Positions 1 through 7,502 of a stretch of 64,000 nucleotides of DNA are shown here, one piece after another; the first letter of the stretch is position 1; every line of letters starts with the position of its first letter. The DNA comes from Schaalia odontolytica (GTDB taxonomy: Bacteria; Actinomycetota; Actinomycetes; Actinomycetales; Actinomycetaceae), in contig NZ_CP102197.1 of the NCBI RefSeq assembly GCF_024584435.1, forward strand, positions 2,294,001 through 2,358,000, given 5' to 3'. Below the pieces are notes generated by a model that was not told the origin of the DNA, searched no databases, and was given only the letters and a program-made list of their open reading frames with translations. A program made the translations under genes and the position numbers.

Positions 1-7
1 GGGGGTG

Positions 8-298
8 GTGAAACCGGGGCCGCCCGTGTCTGTGGTGGCGGAGGGGGTGATGAAACCGGGACCGCCCCTGCTTCGTATGAATCGCTACATATTGGCGTTT
101 TTCCTGTGGCGCGGGTGGTCTGGGTTTCATGCGGCGTCCGACAGGGCGTGGCGCGGGTGGTCTGGGTTTCATGCAAAGCTCGAGAGGGGCAGGCAGGGGT
201 GGTCTGGGTTTCATGCAAAGCTCGAGGGGGACAGGCGTGGGTGGTCTGGGTTTCATGCGGCGTCCGACAGGGTGTGGCGCGGGTGGTCTGGGTTTCAT
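8..298. repeat. Two-armed inverted array of a 17-bp motif, 42-bp period (array A)
   Basis: The motif GGTGGTCTSGGTTTCAT occurs five times on the right arm, starting at 114, 156, 198, 240 and 282, exactly 42 bp apart. Its reverse complement (ATGAAACCGGGACCGCC type) occurs twice on the left arm, at 8-24 and 50-66, also 42 bp apart. The arms face each other across a 47-bp core (67-113). The 25-bp spacers between right-arm motifs come in two alternating families. The left arm may continue beyond the window edge, and a degraded copy may lie near 350-366. The stretch stays open in several frames only because 42 is a multiple of 3, so it is probably not coding. The same architecture recurs at 23613-24259. 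Confidence 0.9.
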
Positions 299-642
299 CG
301 CGGATCAGACAAAGGCTAGGGGTGGAGGGAACTTTGCTCTAGATGCGACGAGGAAACCGGGACACGCCCCGGTCGCAGGTTCTCAGAGTGCCCGGCGTGC
401 GGCGAAACGCATCACAACGGTAGCGGTGGTGGCCCCGGTGCGCGTGGCGGTGCCATGGGAATGGACGGCGGGGTGGGCCGCCGACGGGGAGAGGGATTGT
501 GCGGCGGTGCGACTGAGGGGACAGACGCCAGTTGCCTGCGTGGCCGTGGTTGGAAAGGCGCGCGCGGGGGCGTCGTGAGGGGAAATGGTTGGTGGTGATG
601 GGCATCCCGGTGCGCCCGGCGCATGCGCCGCACGCCCGCGGG
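299..642. other. Intergenic stretch without a recognisable gene
   Basis: Between array A and the 3' end of trkH no reading frame looks like a protein. The open frames here are short, mutually overlapping and rich in Arg and Pro, as expected for GC-rich non-coding DNA. A degenerate copy of the array motif (AGGAAACCGGGACACGCCCC type) lies around 350-370. No clear terminator for trkH is seen. Confidence 0.5.
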
Positions 643-2208
643 TCAGCCGATGATGGGCTGCTCCTCGGGCATGCGGATCACCCGGGAACGCTCCCGGAGT
701 GCCAGGGCGGCCGCCACTGTCATCGAACCCGTGCGCCCGGCGAACATGAGGGCGATGAGAACGTACTTCGCGCCAACGGGAAGAATCGGCGTGATGCCGG
801 TGGATAGGCCGACCGTTGCAAACGCGGAGATTGTTTCAAACAGGATGATGTCGAGCGTGTAGTCCGTCATTGACAGGAGCAACACGACGGAGACGGCGAC
901 GAGGGCGAGCCCGAGGAGCGACACCGCGACCGCAAGGCGAATGGTGGAGGTGGGGATGCGTCGCCCGAAAGTTTCGATGTCCTGATCGCCTCGAGCCTCC
1001 GCGATGACCGCGAGGACGAGGACCGCGAAGGTTGTGACCTTGACGCCGCCGGCCGTTGACGCCGAGCCCCCGCCGATCATCATGAGGATGTCCTGGACGA
1101 AGTGTGTCTGTGAGCGCATGGCGCCCACGTCAAGGGCAGACAGGCCCGATGAGCGCGAATTGACGCCGGCAAGCAGCGCGTTGAGGATCTTGGAGGGCGT
1201 GTCGATCGCGCCGAGAGTGGTGGGATTGTGCCACTCGGTGAGAGCCAGAGCAAGAGCTCCGACGAAGGCAAGGATCAGGTACGTGGACAGGGTGAGCTTC
1301 GTGTGAAGCCGCCAGCGGCGGGGCGTCCGAAGGTGTGTGGACACGTCCATGATCACGGGGAACCCGATGGCCCCCACCGTGGTCCCCAGGATGATGGGGA
1401 CCAGCATCCACCAGTCCGTGACGTGGGGGGACAGCCCGCCGGGAAGGATCACGAAGCCCGCGTTGTTAAAGACCGAGATAGCCATGAAAAGCGCATCCCA
1501 GGCCGCCCGACCGGGGTCGAGCCCCATGGAGAGGAAGCGGGGGAGGAACGCGGCCGCCAGGAGAAACTGCATGGACAGGGAGGTCGCGATGACTGCCTTG
1601 AGAAGCGTGGAGATCTGTCCCATGGCGCCCGTCTTGGTTTCCTGGGTGGCGAGCATGCGCTGGGTCAGGCCGAGGTGGCGAGACACGGCGAAGCCGAGGA
1701 TCGAGGCCAGCGTCATCACGCCCAGGCCGCCGACGACGATACCCAGGGCAATGACCGCCTGCCCAAATGGTGACCAGTAGGTAGCAGTATCGACGGTTGT
1801 GAGCCCCGTGACGCACACGGCGGACACCGCGGTGAACAGGACATCGACGAAGGGAGCGGAGGTGTCCGAGGCGGAGGCGAAAGGCAGCATGAGCAGCGCC
1901 GTGATGACGCCGATAATGAGGGCAAAAGTGCTGATCGCGAGGCGTGCCGGGTAGTAGCGAGCTTGCTTGGCAAGCCACGCGCGCACGCGTTGGGCTGGCG
2001 AGGAGGGAACCTGCGGGTGTGGTCCCTTGGGGCCGCCCTGGACTGGGCGGACGATGGGGGAGGGCTGCGGGCTGAGAGTTTCCGCTGAAATGATGGGCGT
2101 TGTGGCCGGTGCGCGCCCGTGGATCAGGAAGCGTGCGGCGCCGGGTTCGGCAGGCAGGCGGGGGCTGCCTGCTCGCCGTTTCCGCCCGTTGCGTGCCGGT
2201 ACCATCAT
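643..2208 (-). CDS. trkH: TrkH/KtrB-family potassium uptake channel subunit
   Basis: This is the membrane subunit of a K+ uptake system, which needs a cytoplasmic RCK partner (TrkA/KtrA) not found in this window. The 521-residue protein shows the four pore loops of the superfamily: AVCVTGLTTVD (about 130-140), NNAGFVILPGG (248-258), NSRSSGLSALD (350-360) and AFATVGLSTG (about 462-471), each with its filter Gly, separated by hydrophobic helices. The first 75 residues are a Pro-rich cytoplasmic extension that is probably poorly conserved. AAGGAG lies just upstream of two adjacent ATGs, and the second ATG (2205) has the better spacing. It is divergent from the HTH gene. TrkH versus KtrB subfamily cannot be settled by eye. 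Confidence 0.9.
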   Translation of the reverse strand: MMVPARNGRKRRAGSPRLPAEPGAARFLIHGRAPATTPIISAETLSPQPSPIVRPVQGGPKGPHPQVPSSPAQRVRAWLAKQARYYPARLAISTFALIIGVITALLMLPFASASDTSAPFVDVLFTAVSAVCVTGLTTVDTATYWSPFGQAVIALGIVVGGLGVMTLASILGFAVSRHLGLTQRMLATQETKTGAMGQISTLLKAVIATSLSMQFLLAAAFLPRFLSMGLDPGRAAWDALFMAISVFNNAGFVILPGGLSPHVTDWWMLVPIILGTTVGAIGFPVIMDVSTHLRTPRRWRLHTKLTLSTYLILAFVGALALALTEWHNPTTLGAIDTPSKILNALLAGVNSRSSGLSALDVGAMRSQTHFVQDILMMIGGGSASTAGGVKVTTFAVLVLAVIAEARGDQDIETFGRRIPTSTIRLAVAVSLLGLALVAVSVVLLLSMTDYTLDIILFETISAFATVGLSTGITPILPVGAKYVLIALMFAGRTGSMTVAAALALRERSRVIRMPEEQPIIG

Positions 2209-2244
2209 TGCTCCTTAACGACTCTGCAACAAACGTGGATAAAG

Positions 2245-2275
2245 TTGCAGTTTCCATGTGGTTGGGCAGTAGTAT
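2245..2275 (+). promoter_or_regulatory. Candidate promoter for the HTH gene
   Basis: TTGCAG (2245-2250) and TAGTAT (2270-2275) are separated by 19 bp in the trkH/HTH divergent intergenic region. The opposite strand carries TATACT over 2271-2276, so divergent -10 boxes may overlap here. Confidence 0.4.
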
Positions 2276-2346
2276 ATTTCGTGAGGCTACGTAAGCGGTG
2301 AACGAACGGGTTTGGCGCGCCTCGCGAGCATAACTGGGAGTCATTG

Positions 2347-2565
2347 ATGGAACAGCAGTCGGCGCCGCGCTTCATGACTGTCACCGAAGTGGCGGACATC
2401 ATGCGCGTCTCTAAGATGACTGTGTACCGGTTGATTCACAGCGGTGACATGCCCGCGATTCGCGTCGGAAAGAGCTTCCGTGTTCCGGAGGCTGCGGTCG
2501 CCCAGATGATCCAGGCCGGTATGGCCGATCACTCCGGTGGCGAGGCCCGGGTCATTGGCGGGTAG
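2347..2565 (+). CDS. Small excisionase-family helix-turn-helix DNA-binding protein
   Basis: A 72-residue protein made almost entirely of one MerR/excisionase-type winged HTH: TVTEVADIMRVSKMTVYRLI (about 11-30), then a wing, RVGKSFRVPEAAV (about 39-51). It probably acts as a sequence-specific DNA-binding regulator in the cytoplasm. ATG 2347 is preferred over the TTG one codon upstream. The gene lies directly upstream of the bS22-like peptide, a pairing I recall from mycobacteria (Rv0500A-Rv0500B), which suggests an old functional or transcriptional link. It resembles Streptomyces BldC in size and fold, but the target is unknown. Its TAG stop is also the first half of a TAGTAT box. Confidence 0.85.
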   Translation: MEQQSAPRFMTVTEVADIMRVSKMTVYRLIHSGDMPAIRVGKSFRVPEAAVAQMIQAGMADHSGGEARVIGG

Positions 2566-2568
2566 TAT
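2563..2568 (+). promoter_or_regulatory. Candidate -10 box for the bS22 gene
   Basis: TAGTAT begins on the stop codon of the HTH gene, about 80 bp before the bS22 start. No convincing -35 is visible. It would give the tiny ribosomal gene its own transcript. Confidence 0.3.
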
Positions 2569-2577
2569 AGGCACGAT

Positions 2578-2594
2578 GTGCCCGTCTCGGGCAC
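2578..2594 (+). terminator. Short GTGCCCG/CGGGCAC hairpin between HTH and bS22 genes
   Basis: A perfect 7-bp stem with a 3-nt loop sits in the 84-bp gap. No T-run follows, so it may be an attenuator or mRNA-stabilising stem rather than a terminator. Confidence 0.35.
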
Positions 2595-2649
2595 CCATCA
2601 TCCATCAGCGGTAGTACCTCTGCCGCCCACACTACGAGGGAGGAACCCC

Positions 2650-2748
2650 ATGGGCTCCGTCATCAAGAAGCGCCGCAAGCGCATGGCGAAGAAGAAGCAC
2701 CGCAAGCTCCTGCGCAAGACGCGTCACCAGCGTCGCAACAAGAAGTGA
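2650..2748 (+). CDS. bS22-like small ribosomal protein (AURKAIP1/COX24 domain)
   Basis: A 32-codon gene starting MGSVIKKRRKRMAKKK and continuing with HRKLLRKTRHQRRNKK. More than half the residues are Lys or Arg, the signature of the AURKAIP1/COX24 family, which was found as an extra small-subunit protein (bS22) in mycobacterial ribosomes. GAGGGAGGAA lies just upstream of the ATG and fits a strong ribosome binding site. A strong hairpin follows the stop. It is easily missed by gene finders because of its size. Its position after the excisionase-type HTH gene matches mycobacterial gene order as I recall it. Confidence 0.9.
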   Translation: MGSVIKKRRKRMAKKKHRKLLRKTRHQRRNKK

Positions 2749-2756
2749 GCGAGCGG

Positions 2757-2785
2757 AGGCCCGGCCTGTTGGCCGGGCCTCTCGT
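2757..2785 (+). terminator. Intrinsic terminator after bS22 gene
   Basis: AGGCCCGGCC (2757-2766), loop TGTT, GGCCGGGCCT (2771-2780): a perfect 10-bp GC-rich stem followed by CTCGTGTGT. It starts 8 bp after the stop. Confidence 0.8.
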
Positions 2786-2798
2786 GTGTCGGGGACCC

Positions 2799-2804
2799 TA
2801 TACT
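2799..2804 (+). promoter_or_regulatory. -10 box TATACT, leaderless start of histidine phosphatase
   Basis: TATACT lies 8 nt before the ATG at 2813 with no Shine-Dalgarno between, so transcription would begin at or next to the start codon. Confidence 0.6.
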
Positions 2805-2812
2805 TGTGTTTC

Positions 2813-3481
2813 ATGGACCGCACCATCATTCACGTCATGCGCCACGGCGAGGTGGACAACCCGAACGGTGTCTTGTACGGCAGGCTTCCGGGCTTCGGAT
2901 TGACGGAGCTGGGACACCAGATGGCCCAGCGCGGTGCGGAATACCTCGTGGACTCCGGTGCGGACATTGCGCGCGTCATCTCCTCACCGTTGCTCCGCGC
3001 GCAGCTGACGGCGGCGCCGACGGCCGCGGCGTACGGGCTGAGTATCGAGTCGGATGCGCGCCTCATCGAGTCGGATAACGTCTTTGAGGGCCTGCCGGTG
3101 AACTCGAATCGCGCGATGCTGGCCCATCCGAAGTACTTCAAGTACTACTGCAACCCGTTGCGCCCGTCGTGGGGTGAACCATACAAGGACATCGCCTCGC
3201 GCATGAGCGCCGCGCTCTCCCACGCTCTGCGGCAGGCCCGCGGGCGGGAGGCGCTCGTGGTATCGCACCAGAACCCGATCGTGACGCTGACGCGTTTCAT
3301 CGATGGCCAACCGCTCGCCCACTCCCCGAAGTCGCGGCACTGCGCGCTGGCCTCGATCACGTCCTTCGTTTTCGCCGGCGCCACGCTGGTGGGTACCTCC
3401 TACGCCGAGCCTGCCGCGGACCTCGTGGCGCTCGCGCGCGACATGACGCCGGGCGACTCGGCGGCGAACCTGCGCCGCTAG
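2813..3481 (+). CDS. Histidine phosphatase family protein (phosphoglycerate mutase-like)
   Basis: A 222-residue protein with the phosphohistidine motif near its N-terminus (VMRHGEVDNP, about 7-16) and the second catalytic His in VVSHQNP (about 152-158). These place it in the cofactor-dependent phosphoglycerate mutase/acid phosphatase superfamily, which transfers phosphate through a phospho-His intermediate. The substrate cannot be told from sequence. Broad-specificity phosphatases of this size are common in actinobacteria. ATG 2813 is chosen because a TATACT box lies 8 nt upstream, while the in-frame GTG at 2786 sits against the preceding terminator. The 3' end overlaps the convergent membrane protein gene by 4 bp. 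Confidence 0.85.
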   Translation: MDRTIIHVMRHGEVDNPNGVLYGRLPGFGLTELGHQMAQRGAEYLVDSGADIARVISSPLLRAQLTAAPTAAAYGLSIESDARLIESDNVFEGLPVNSNRAMLAHPKYFKYYCNPLRPSWGEPYKDIASRMSAALSHALRQARGREALVVSHQNPIVTLTRFIDGQPLAHSPKSRHCALASITSFVFAGATLVGTSYAEPAADLVALARDMTPGDSAANLRR

Positions 3482-3855
3482 GCTCCCGCTTCGGGGTCCT
3501 GCGCGGACGAATCCTCCCCGGGGTGCTCGTCGCGCCTGCGCCGCTCGTCTTCGCGCCGCTTGCGTTGAATGTCGCGCTCCAGACGGAAGAGGAAGTCGGG
3601 ATCGTCGTCGGGTGCGGTCGGTCGCTCGGGGGTCGAAGCGCGGGCGCTTTGCGCCTTCTCCGCGCGGGCCACCCACCGCAGGCAGAGCCACACGATGGGA
3701 CCCACGGCGGCAAGGGTCGCCGTGAACAGGATGATCAGGAGCCAGACTGGCTTGGGGAGCTTGCCGGGCATCTCCTCCTCGGGCGTGCGGTGCCAGTCGG
3801 CGGCTGCGTAGACGGTGAGGGCGAGCATCGCGACGAGCAAGACAATCCTGACCAT
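3478..3855 (-). CDS. Small membrane protein with PLD-nuclease N-terminal (PLDc_N) domain
   Basis: A 125-residue protein with two transmembrane helices (about 3-20 and 37-59) joined by a loop containing KLPKPVWLLIILF, the hallmark of the PLDc_N family. A long charged C-terminal tail follows, rich in Arg, Glu and Asp (about 64-125), and probably cytoplasmic. No catalytic HKD motif is present, so it is not a phospholipase, and its role is unknown. In mycobacteria a PLDc_N gene also lies close to men genes. It ends 4 bp inside the convergent phosphatase gene. A TAGACT box sits 6 nt before the ATG, with no ribosome binding site. Confidence 0.8.
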   Translation of the reverse strand: MVRIVLLVAMLALTVYAAADWHRTPEEEMPGKLPKPVWLLIILFTATLAAVGPIVWLCLRWVARAEKAQSARASTPERPTAPDDDPDFLFRLERDIQRKRREDERRRRDEHPGEDSSAQDPEAGA

Positions 3856-3861
3856 GCCCCC

Positions 3862-3867
3862 AGTCTA
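3862..3867 (-). promoter_or_regulatory. -10 box TAGACT, leaderless start of PLDc_N gene
   Basis: On the minus strand TAGACT is followed by six nucleotides and then the ATG at 3855. No Shine-Dalgarno fits in between. Confidence 0.6.
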
Positions 3868-3976
3868 CGGTGGGCGTGTCGTCTCACGCCGAGCGGTTCG
3901 CTCCCGGAGCAATCGGGGCACGGCGCAGGGGCGATCCGATCGCGGGGCCGTGCCTGCGCGGGGGGCAGACGCGGAC

Positions 3977-4882
3977 TCAGCCGCGCGTCAGCCTCGGCAG
4001 CGCCTCGTAGGAGGAGGCCGCCCCGGGCGCCAGAACGGCCGTGGAGCCGGCGCGCATGCCCGCGGCGACGGCCTCGTCGAAGGACATCCCGAGGGCGATT
4101 GCGGCGGCCAGGGCACCCACGCATGCGTCTCCCGCCCCGGTTGTGTCGACGGCTTCGCCGAGGGCGACAGCGCGATGGTGGTCCGCCTCGCTTCCGTACG
4201 CCCACGCGGCGCCGTCGGCTCCGAGGGTCACCACGACGTGTTGGGGTCCCAAGCCTCGCAGCGCTCGGGCGGTCCCGATGGCCTCGGTGGGGGTCGCCGG
4301 CGCGGGCATCCCCAGGGTCAGGCCCGCCTCGGTCTCGTTGACGACGAGGATGTCGACACTCGACAGCAGGTCGGGGTTCGTCGGGCGCGCGGGGGCGAGG
4401 TTCAGCAGGACCTGGGCGCCGAAGGAGCGGGCCCAGTGGGCCGCCGCGGCGTTGGCGTCCTCGGGGATTTCCGCCTGGAGAACCACGACGTCGGATGGGG
4501 CCGGGGTCAACGAGGCCGTGGCCGCCTCGATGGACGCGGCGCGGTTGGCTCCGGCATCGAGGATGATCGTGTTCTCGCCGGATGCGGTCACGGTGATGAG
4601 GGCCGTGCCGGTGGGCCCGCTGACCTCGCGCAGATGCGTGACGTCCACGCCGTGAGAGGCCAGGTCTGAGCGCAGGCGTTGCCCGGAGAGATCCGAGCCG
4701 ACGGCGCCGACGAAGACGACGGGGACTCCCGAGCGGGCGGCGGCCGCGGCCTGGTTTGCGCCCTTGCCGCCGAGGCCGTACGACAGGGAGGTGCCCGAGA
4801 GGGTTTCGCCCGGATTGGGGAAGCGATCGACCGTGACCGTGATGTCCTGATTGATGGAACCGACGACGATGACGCGTGCCAT
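3977..4882 (-). CDS. rbsK: Ribokinase (PfkB-family carbohydrate kinase)
   Basis: Phosphorylates D-ribose to ribose-5-phosphate with ATP, feeding the pentose phosphate pathway. The 301-residue protein has both PfkB signatures: GLGGKGANQAAAAAR (about 37-51), which contacts the sugar, and DTTGAGDACVG (246-256), with catalytic Asp252 in the GAGD anion hole. NETEAG is also typical. Start MARVIVVG at 4882 is supported by AAGGAG six bases upstream. An upstream ATG at 4936 would add 18 unconserved residues. It stands alone without a ribose transporter nearby, so it may salvage intracellular ribose. Another sugar substrate of the family is possible. Confidence 0.88.
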   Translation of the reverse strand: MARVIVVGSINQDITVTVDRFPNPGETLSGTSLSYGLGGKGANQAAAAARSGVPVVFVGAVGSDLSGQRLRSDLASHGVDVTHLREVSGPTGTALITVTASGENTIILDAGANRAASIEAATASLTPAPSDVVVLQAEIPEDANAAAAHWARSFGAQVLLNLAPARPTNPDLLSSVDILVVNETEAGLTLGMPAPATPTEAIGTARALRGLGPQHVVVTLGADGAAWAYGSEADHHRAVALGEAVDTTGAGDACVGALAAAIALGMSFDEAVAAGMRAGSTAVLAPGAASSYEALPRLTRG

Positions 4883-5043
4883 GGGTGCTCCTTCGCGAGA
4901 AGATATTCCATTGTGCCACGCGCCCCCGCCTCGCAAGCAGTGTCGCCCGCGGGGCGGGGGGCCGCGCGTTTTAGCGCCACTTAAGTCGACCGCGAGTATC
5001 CTGCAATATCACTGAATGCTTACTCTGTGGTGAACTATGCGTC

Positions 5044-6483
5044 GTGCGCACCCTCCGCTTCCTCGTCTCATCGCGTGCCGCTGGCCCGACCTGCCGCGTG
5101 ACCACCGTCCCCTCCCAGGTGATCCGCGGGGCAACGGCGGCCCCGGCTCCCTCGATCAACGTGACCGCCATCGCCACCGACGGCGACCTCGCAAACGGGC
5201 CGACGCGTGTCCTCCTGCCGCTCCTGGGAATCTACGCGCTGGGAACCGTCTCGCTGCAGGGCTTCAACCTGGTCTACCTGCGTGTCGCTCACGACGTCGG
5301 AGCCGGAGACGCCTCGGGACTCATCACCGCGATCCCCGGCGTCGTCCTGGGTGTGGCCTGCTTCCTGTACGGCACCCTCGGAGACTTCATCCCCCTGCGC
5401 CGTATCGTCAACGCGGGCATCGGGCTGATCGTCGTCGGATCGGTCCTGGGGTTCGCCCTCTCCTCGTCCCTCATCGGCGTCGTCGTTGCGCGTGCCCTGC
5501 AGACCCTGGGGTACCAGGCGGCGGCCTCGGCCTACATGATCCTCGCGACCTCGATTCGAGACCCGAAGCGACGAGGCCTCTACGTGGGACTCATGTGTGC
5601 GGCCTTCCAGGGAGGAACAGCCCTCGGCATGCTCGTGGGCGGCCTGCTCGCCGACGTCAACTGGGCGATCCTCCTCCTCATCCCCCTCGCCGGCCTGGCC
5701 TGCGTGCCCGTCATGGGCAGGCGCGTTCCCGCGCGCTCGCGAGCGGGCCGCGTCGACGTCACTGGGCTGGCGATCTTCTCCTCCTGCGCGCTCCTGCTCA
5801 CCCTTGCGGCCGCCAACCCGCGTTGGTGGCTCGTCGGCGGCCTCGCGCTCGCGGCAGCCGCGTTCTGGTGGCACATCGGCCGCGCGCGGGACCCGTTCAT
5901 CACGCGTTCCTTCTTCACCAACGTGCCGTGGGTGCGCTCGATCAGCCTGATCCTCGTCGTGTACTGCATGAACTTCACGCTCGCTCCGCTCATGAACGGG
6001 ATCGGCTCGACCCTGTACGGCCTGAAGCCCGCCGAGGTCTCGGTGCGGCTCATTCCGGCCTACTGCCTGGCGCTGATCGCTGCCATGACTTCCGGTGCTG
6101 CCTTGGCCCGCCTCGGCCGCGGACGCACGGTGCGGGCGTGCGTCGGACTGATCCTGGCAGGCACTGTCGTGCTCGCGCTGTGCATGAGGGCTGGTCCGTG
6201 GGTTATCACGGTGGCCATGTGCCTCATCTACTCGGGCTTCGGGGGCCTCTTCACTCCCATCTACGACACCGTGTTCGCCACCGTCGCTCCCGGGCAGAAC
6301 GGGCGGGCCGTGGCCATGAACGACCTCGCCATGCAGGGCAGCGCCGCCATCGGGATCGGTGTCGTCACCCCGTGGCTGGCCTCCGGACACTTCCGGGCGA
6401 TCACGCTCGTGTGCCTGCTCGCCGCTGCCATCGGGATCGCGGGCGACTGGGCGCACGAGTACCTGTACCGCAGGGGGCACTGA
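5044..6483 (+). CDS. MFS transporter (multidrug-efflux-like)
   Basis: A 479-residue membrane protein beginning with about 55 polar residues and then some 12-14 hydrophobic segments. The A-like motif GTLGDFIPLRR falls in the loop after the second helix, and ALQTLGYQAAASAYMI corresponds to the motif around helix 4 of the drug:H+ antiporter group. It would export a small molecule driven by the proton gradient. The substrate is unknown. The start is uncertain: GTG 5044 is the first in-frame codon, and the ATG at 5037 is in another frame. Downstream GTG 5098 is an alternative. It is divergent from rbsK and convergent with menA. Confidence 0.82.
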   Translation: MRTLRFLVSSRAAGPTCRVTTVPSQVIRGATAAPAPSINVTAIATDGDLANGPTRVLLPLLGIYALGTVSLQGFNLVYLRVAHDVGAGDASGLITAIPGVVLGVACFLYGTLGDFIPLRRIVNAGIGLIVVGSVLGFALSSSLIGVVVARALQTLGYQAAASAYMILATSIRDPKRRGLYVGLMCAAFQGGTALGMLVGGLLADVNWAILLLIPLAGLACVPVMGRRVPARSRAGRVDVTGLAIFSSCALLLTLAAANPRWWLVGGLALAAAAFWWHIGRARDPFITRSFFTNVPWVRSISLILVVYCMNFTLAPLMNGIGSTLYGLKPAEVSVRLIPAYCLALIAAMTSGAALARLGRGRTVRACVGLILAGTVVLALCMRAGPWVITVAMCLIYSGFGGLFTPIYDTVFATVAPGQNGRAVAMNDLAMQGSAAIGIGVVTPWLASGHFRAITLVCLLAAAIGIAGDWAHEYLYRRGH

Positions 6484-6566
6484 GGCGCGTGAACCGGGGG
6501 AAGTTCTCCGCGCCCCGGGCCTCGCCCGAAGGACCGCAGCCTTCCGGGCGCCGCCGCGCCGCCCCC

Positions 6567-7460
6567 TCAGGACAGGACCAGCGCCAGGGCGGCAAGAACT
6601 CCCCACGCGAGCGTATAGAACCCCGTGTTGCGCAGCACGCCGATCAGGGCCTTTCCCGACGCCCCCGTCAGCACCGGCAGGCTCACGCCCGCAGCCCACG
6701 CGCCCGCGCCCACGGCCAGCGCGCAGGTCGCCAGCGGTTGCAGTCCCACGGACGTACCCACGGCGGCGATCACCGCGACCGGGACCCACGCGCACGCCGC
6801 AAACACCCAGCGCGAGGCGCGATCCCCCAGCCGCACGGCCGCCGTCATCTTCCCCGACAGACGGTCCGTAGGAATGTCGCGGATGTTGTTGGCCATCAGC
6901 AGCGCCACCGACAGCAGGCCCAGCGCCGACGCGCTCGCCCACAGCCACCACGGGGCCTGGCGAACCTGCGTCCAGGAGGTGCCCACGCACGCCATCAACC
7001 CGAAAAAGACGAAGACCATGAGCTCGGACAAGCCGATCCCCATGTAGGCGTACGGGTGCTTCCCGCCCGTGTAGAGCCACGCCGCAGCAACCGCACCAGC
7101 GCCCGCCGCGATGAGCCACCACGTGCCCGACACGGCCACCAGGGCAAGGCCCGTGACTCCCGCGAGCGCGAAGCATCCCAGCGCCGCGCCGAGAACGACC
7201 TTCGGCCTCGCCAGGCCGCCCCCCGTCAGCCTGGCGGGACCCTGACGGTTATCGTCGGTCCCGCGAATCCCATCCGAATAGTCGTTCGCGTAGTTGACCC
7301 CCACCTGTAGCGCGAGGGCCACGACGAGGGCCAAACAGGCGCGCAGAGGGTCGAAGCCGCTCAGGTGATAGGCGGCCGCTGACCCTACGATCACGGGCGC
7401 GGCGGCGGCGGGCAGGGTGCGCAGGCGAGCGCCCTCGATCCAATCAGAAACGGAAGCCAT
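6567..7460 (-). CDS. menA: 1,4-dihydroxy-2-naphthoate polyprenyltransferase
   Basis: Attaches the polyprenyl tail to 1,4-dihydroxy-2-naphthoate in the membrane, giving demethylmenaquinone. The 297-residue UbiA-family protein shows both Asp-rich prenyl-diphosphate sites: NYANDYSDGIRGTD (about 56-69) and NNIRDIPTDRLSGK (about 191-204), with about eight hydrophobic helices. Its substrates come from the menE/menB branch nearby and from the polyprenyl synthase at 41.9 kb, and its product goes to MenG (19.2 kb). A TACACT box seven bases before the ATG indicates a leaderless transcript. Confidence 0.95.
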   Translation of the reverse strand: MASVSDWIEGARLRTLPAAAAPVIVGSAAAYHLSGFDPLRACLALVVALALQVGVNYANDYSDGIRGTDDNRQGPARLTGGGLARPKVVLGAALGCFALAGVTGLALVAVSGTWWLIAAGAGAVAAAWLYTGGKHPYAYMGIGLSELMVFVFFGLMACVGTSWTQVRQAPWWLWASASALGLLSVALLMANNIRDIPTDRLSGKMTAAVRLGDRASRWVFAACAWVPVAVIAAVGTSVGLQPLATCALAVGAGAWAAGVSLPVLTGASGKALIGVLRNTGFYTLAWGVLAALALVLS

Positions 7461-7467
7461 GACGACC

Positions 7468-7473
7468 AGTGTA
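7468..7473 (-). promoter_or_regulatory. -10 box TACACT, leaderless start of menA
   Basis: TACACT, then 7 nt, then ATG 7460 on the minus strand, without a Shine-Dalgarno sequence. Confidence 0.6.
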
Positions 7474-7502
7474 GGCGGGGTGGGGCGGTGTGACGGTGGT
7501 GC

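Noticed and set aside
3478..3855. Phospholipase D
   Set aside because: Only the PLDc_N membrane segment is present. There is no HKD catalytic motif.
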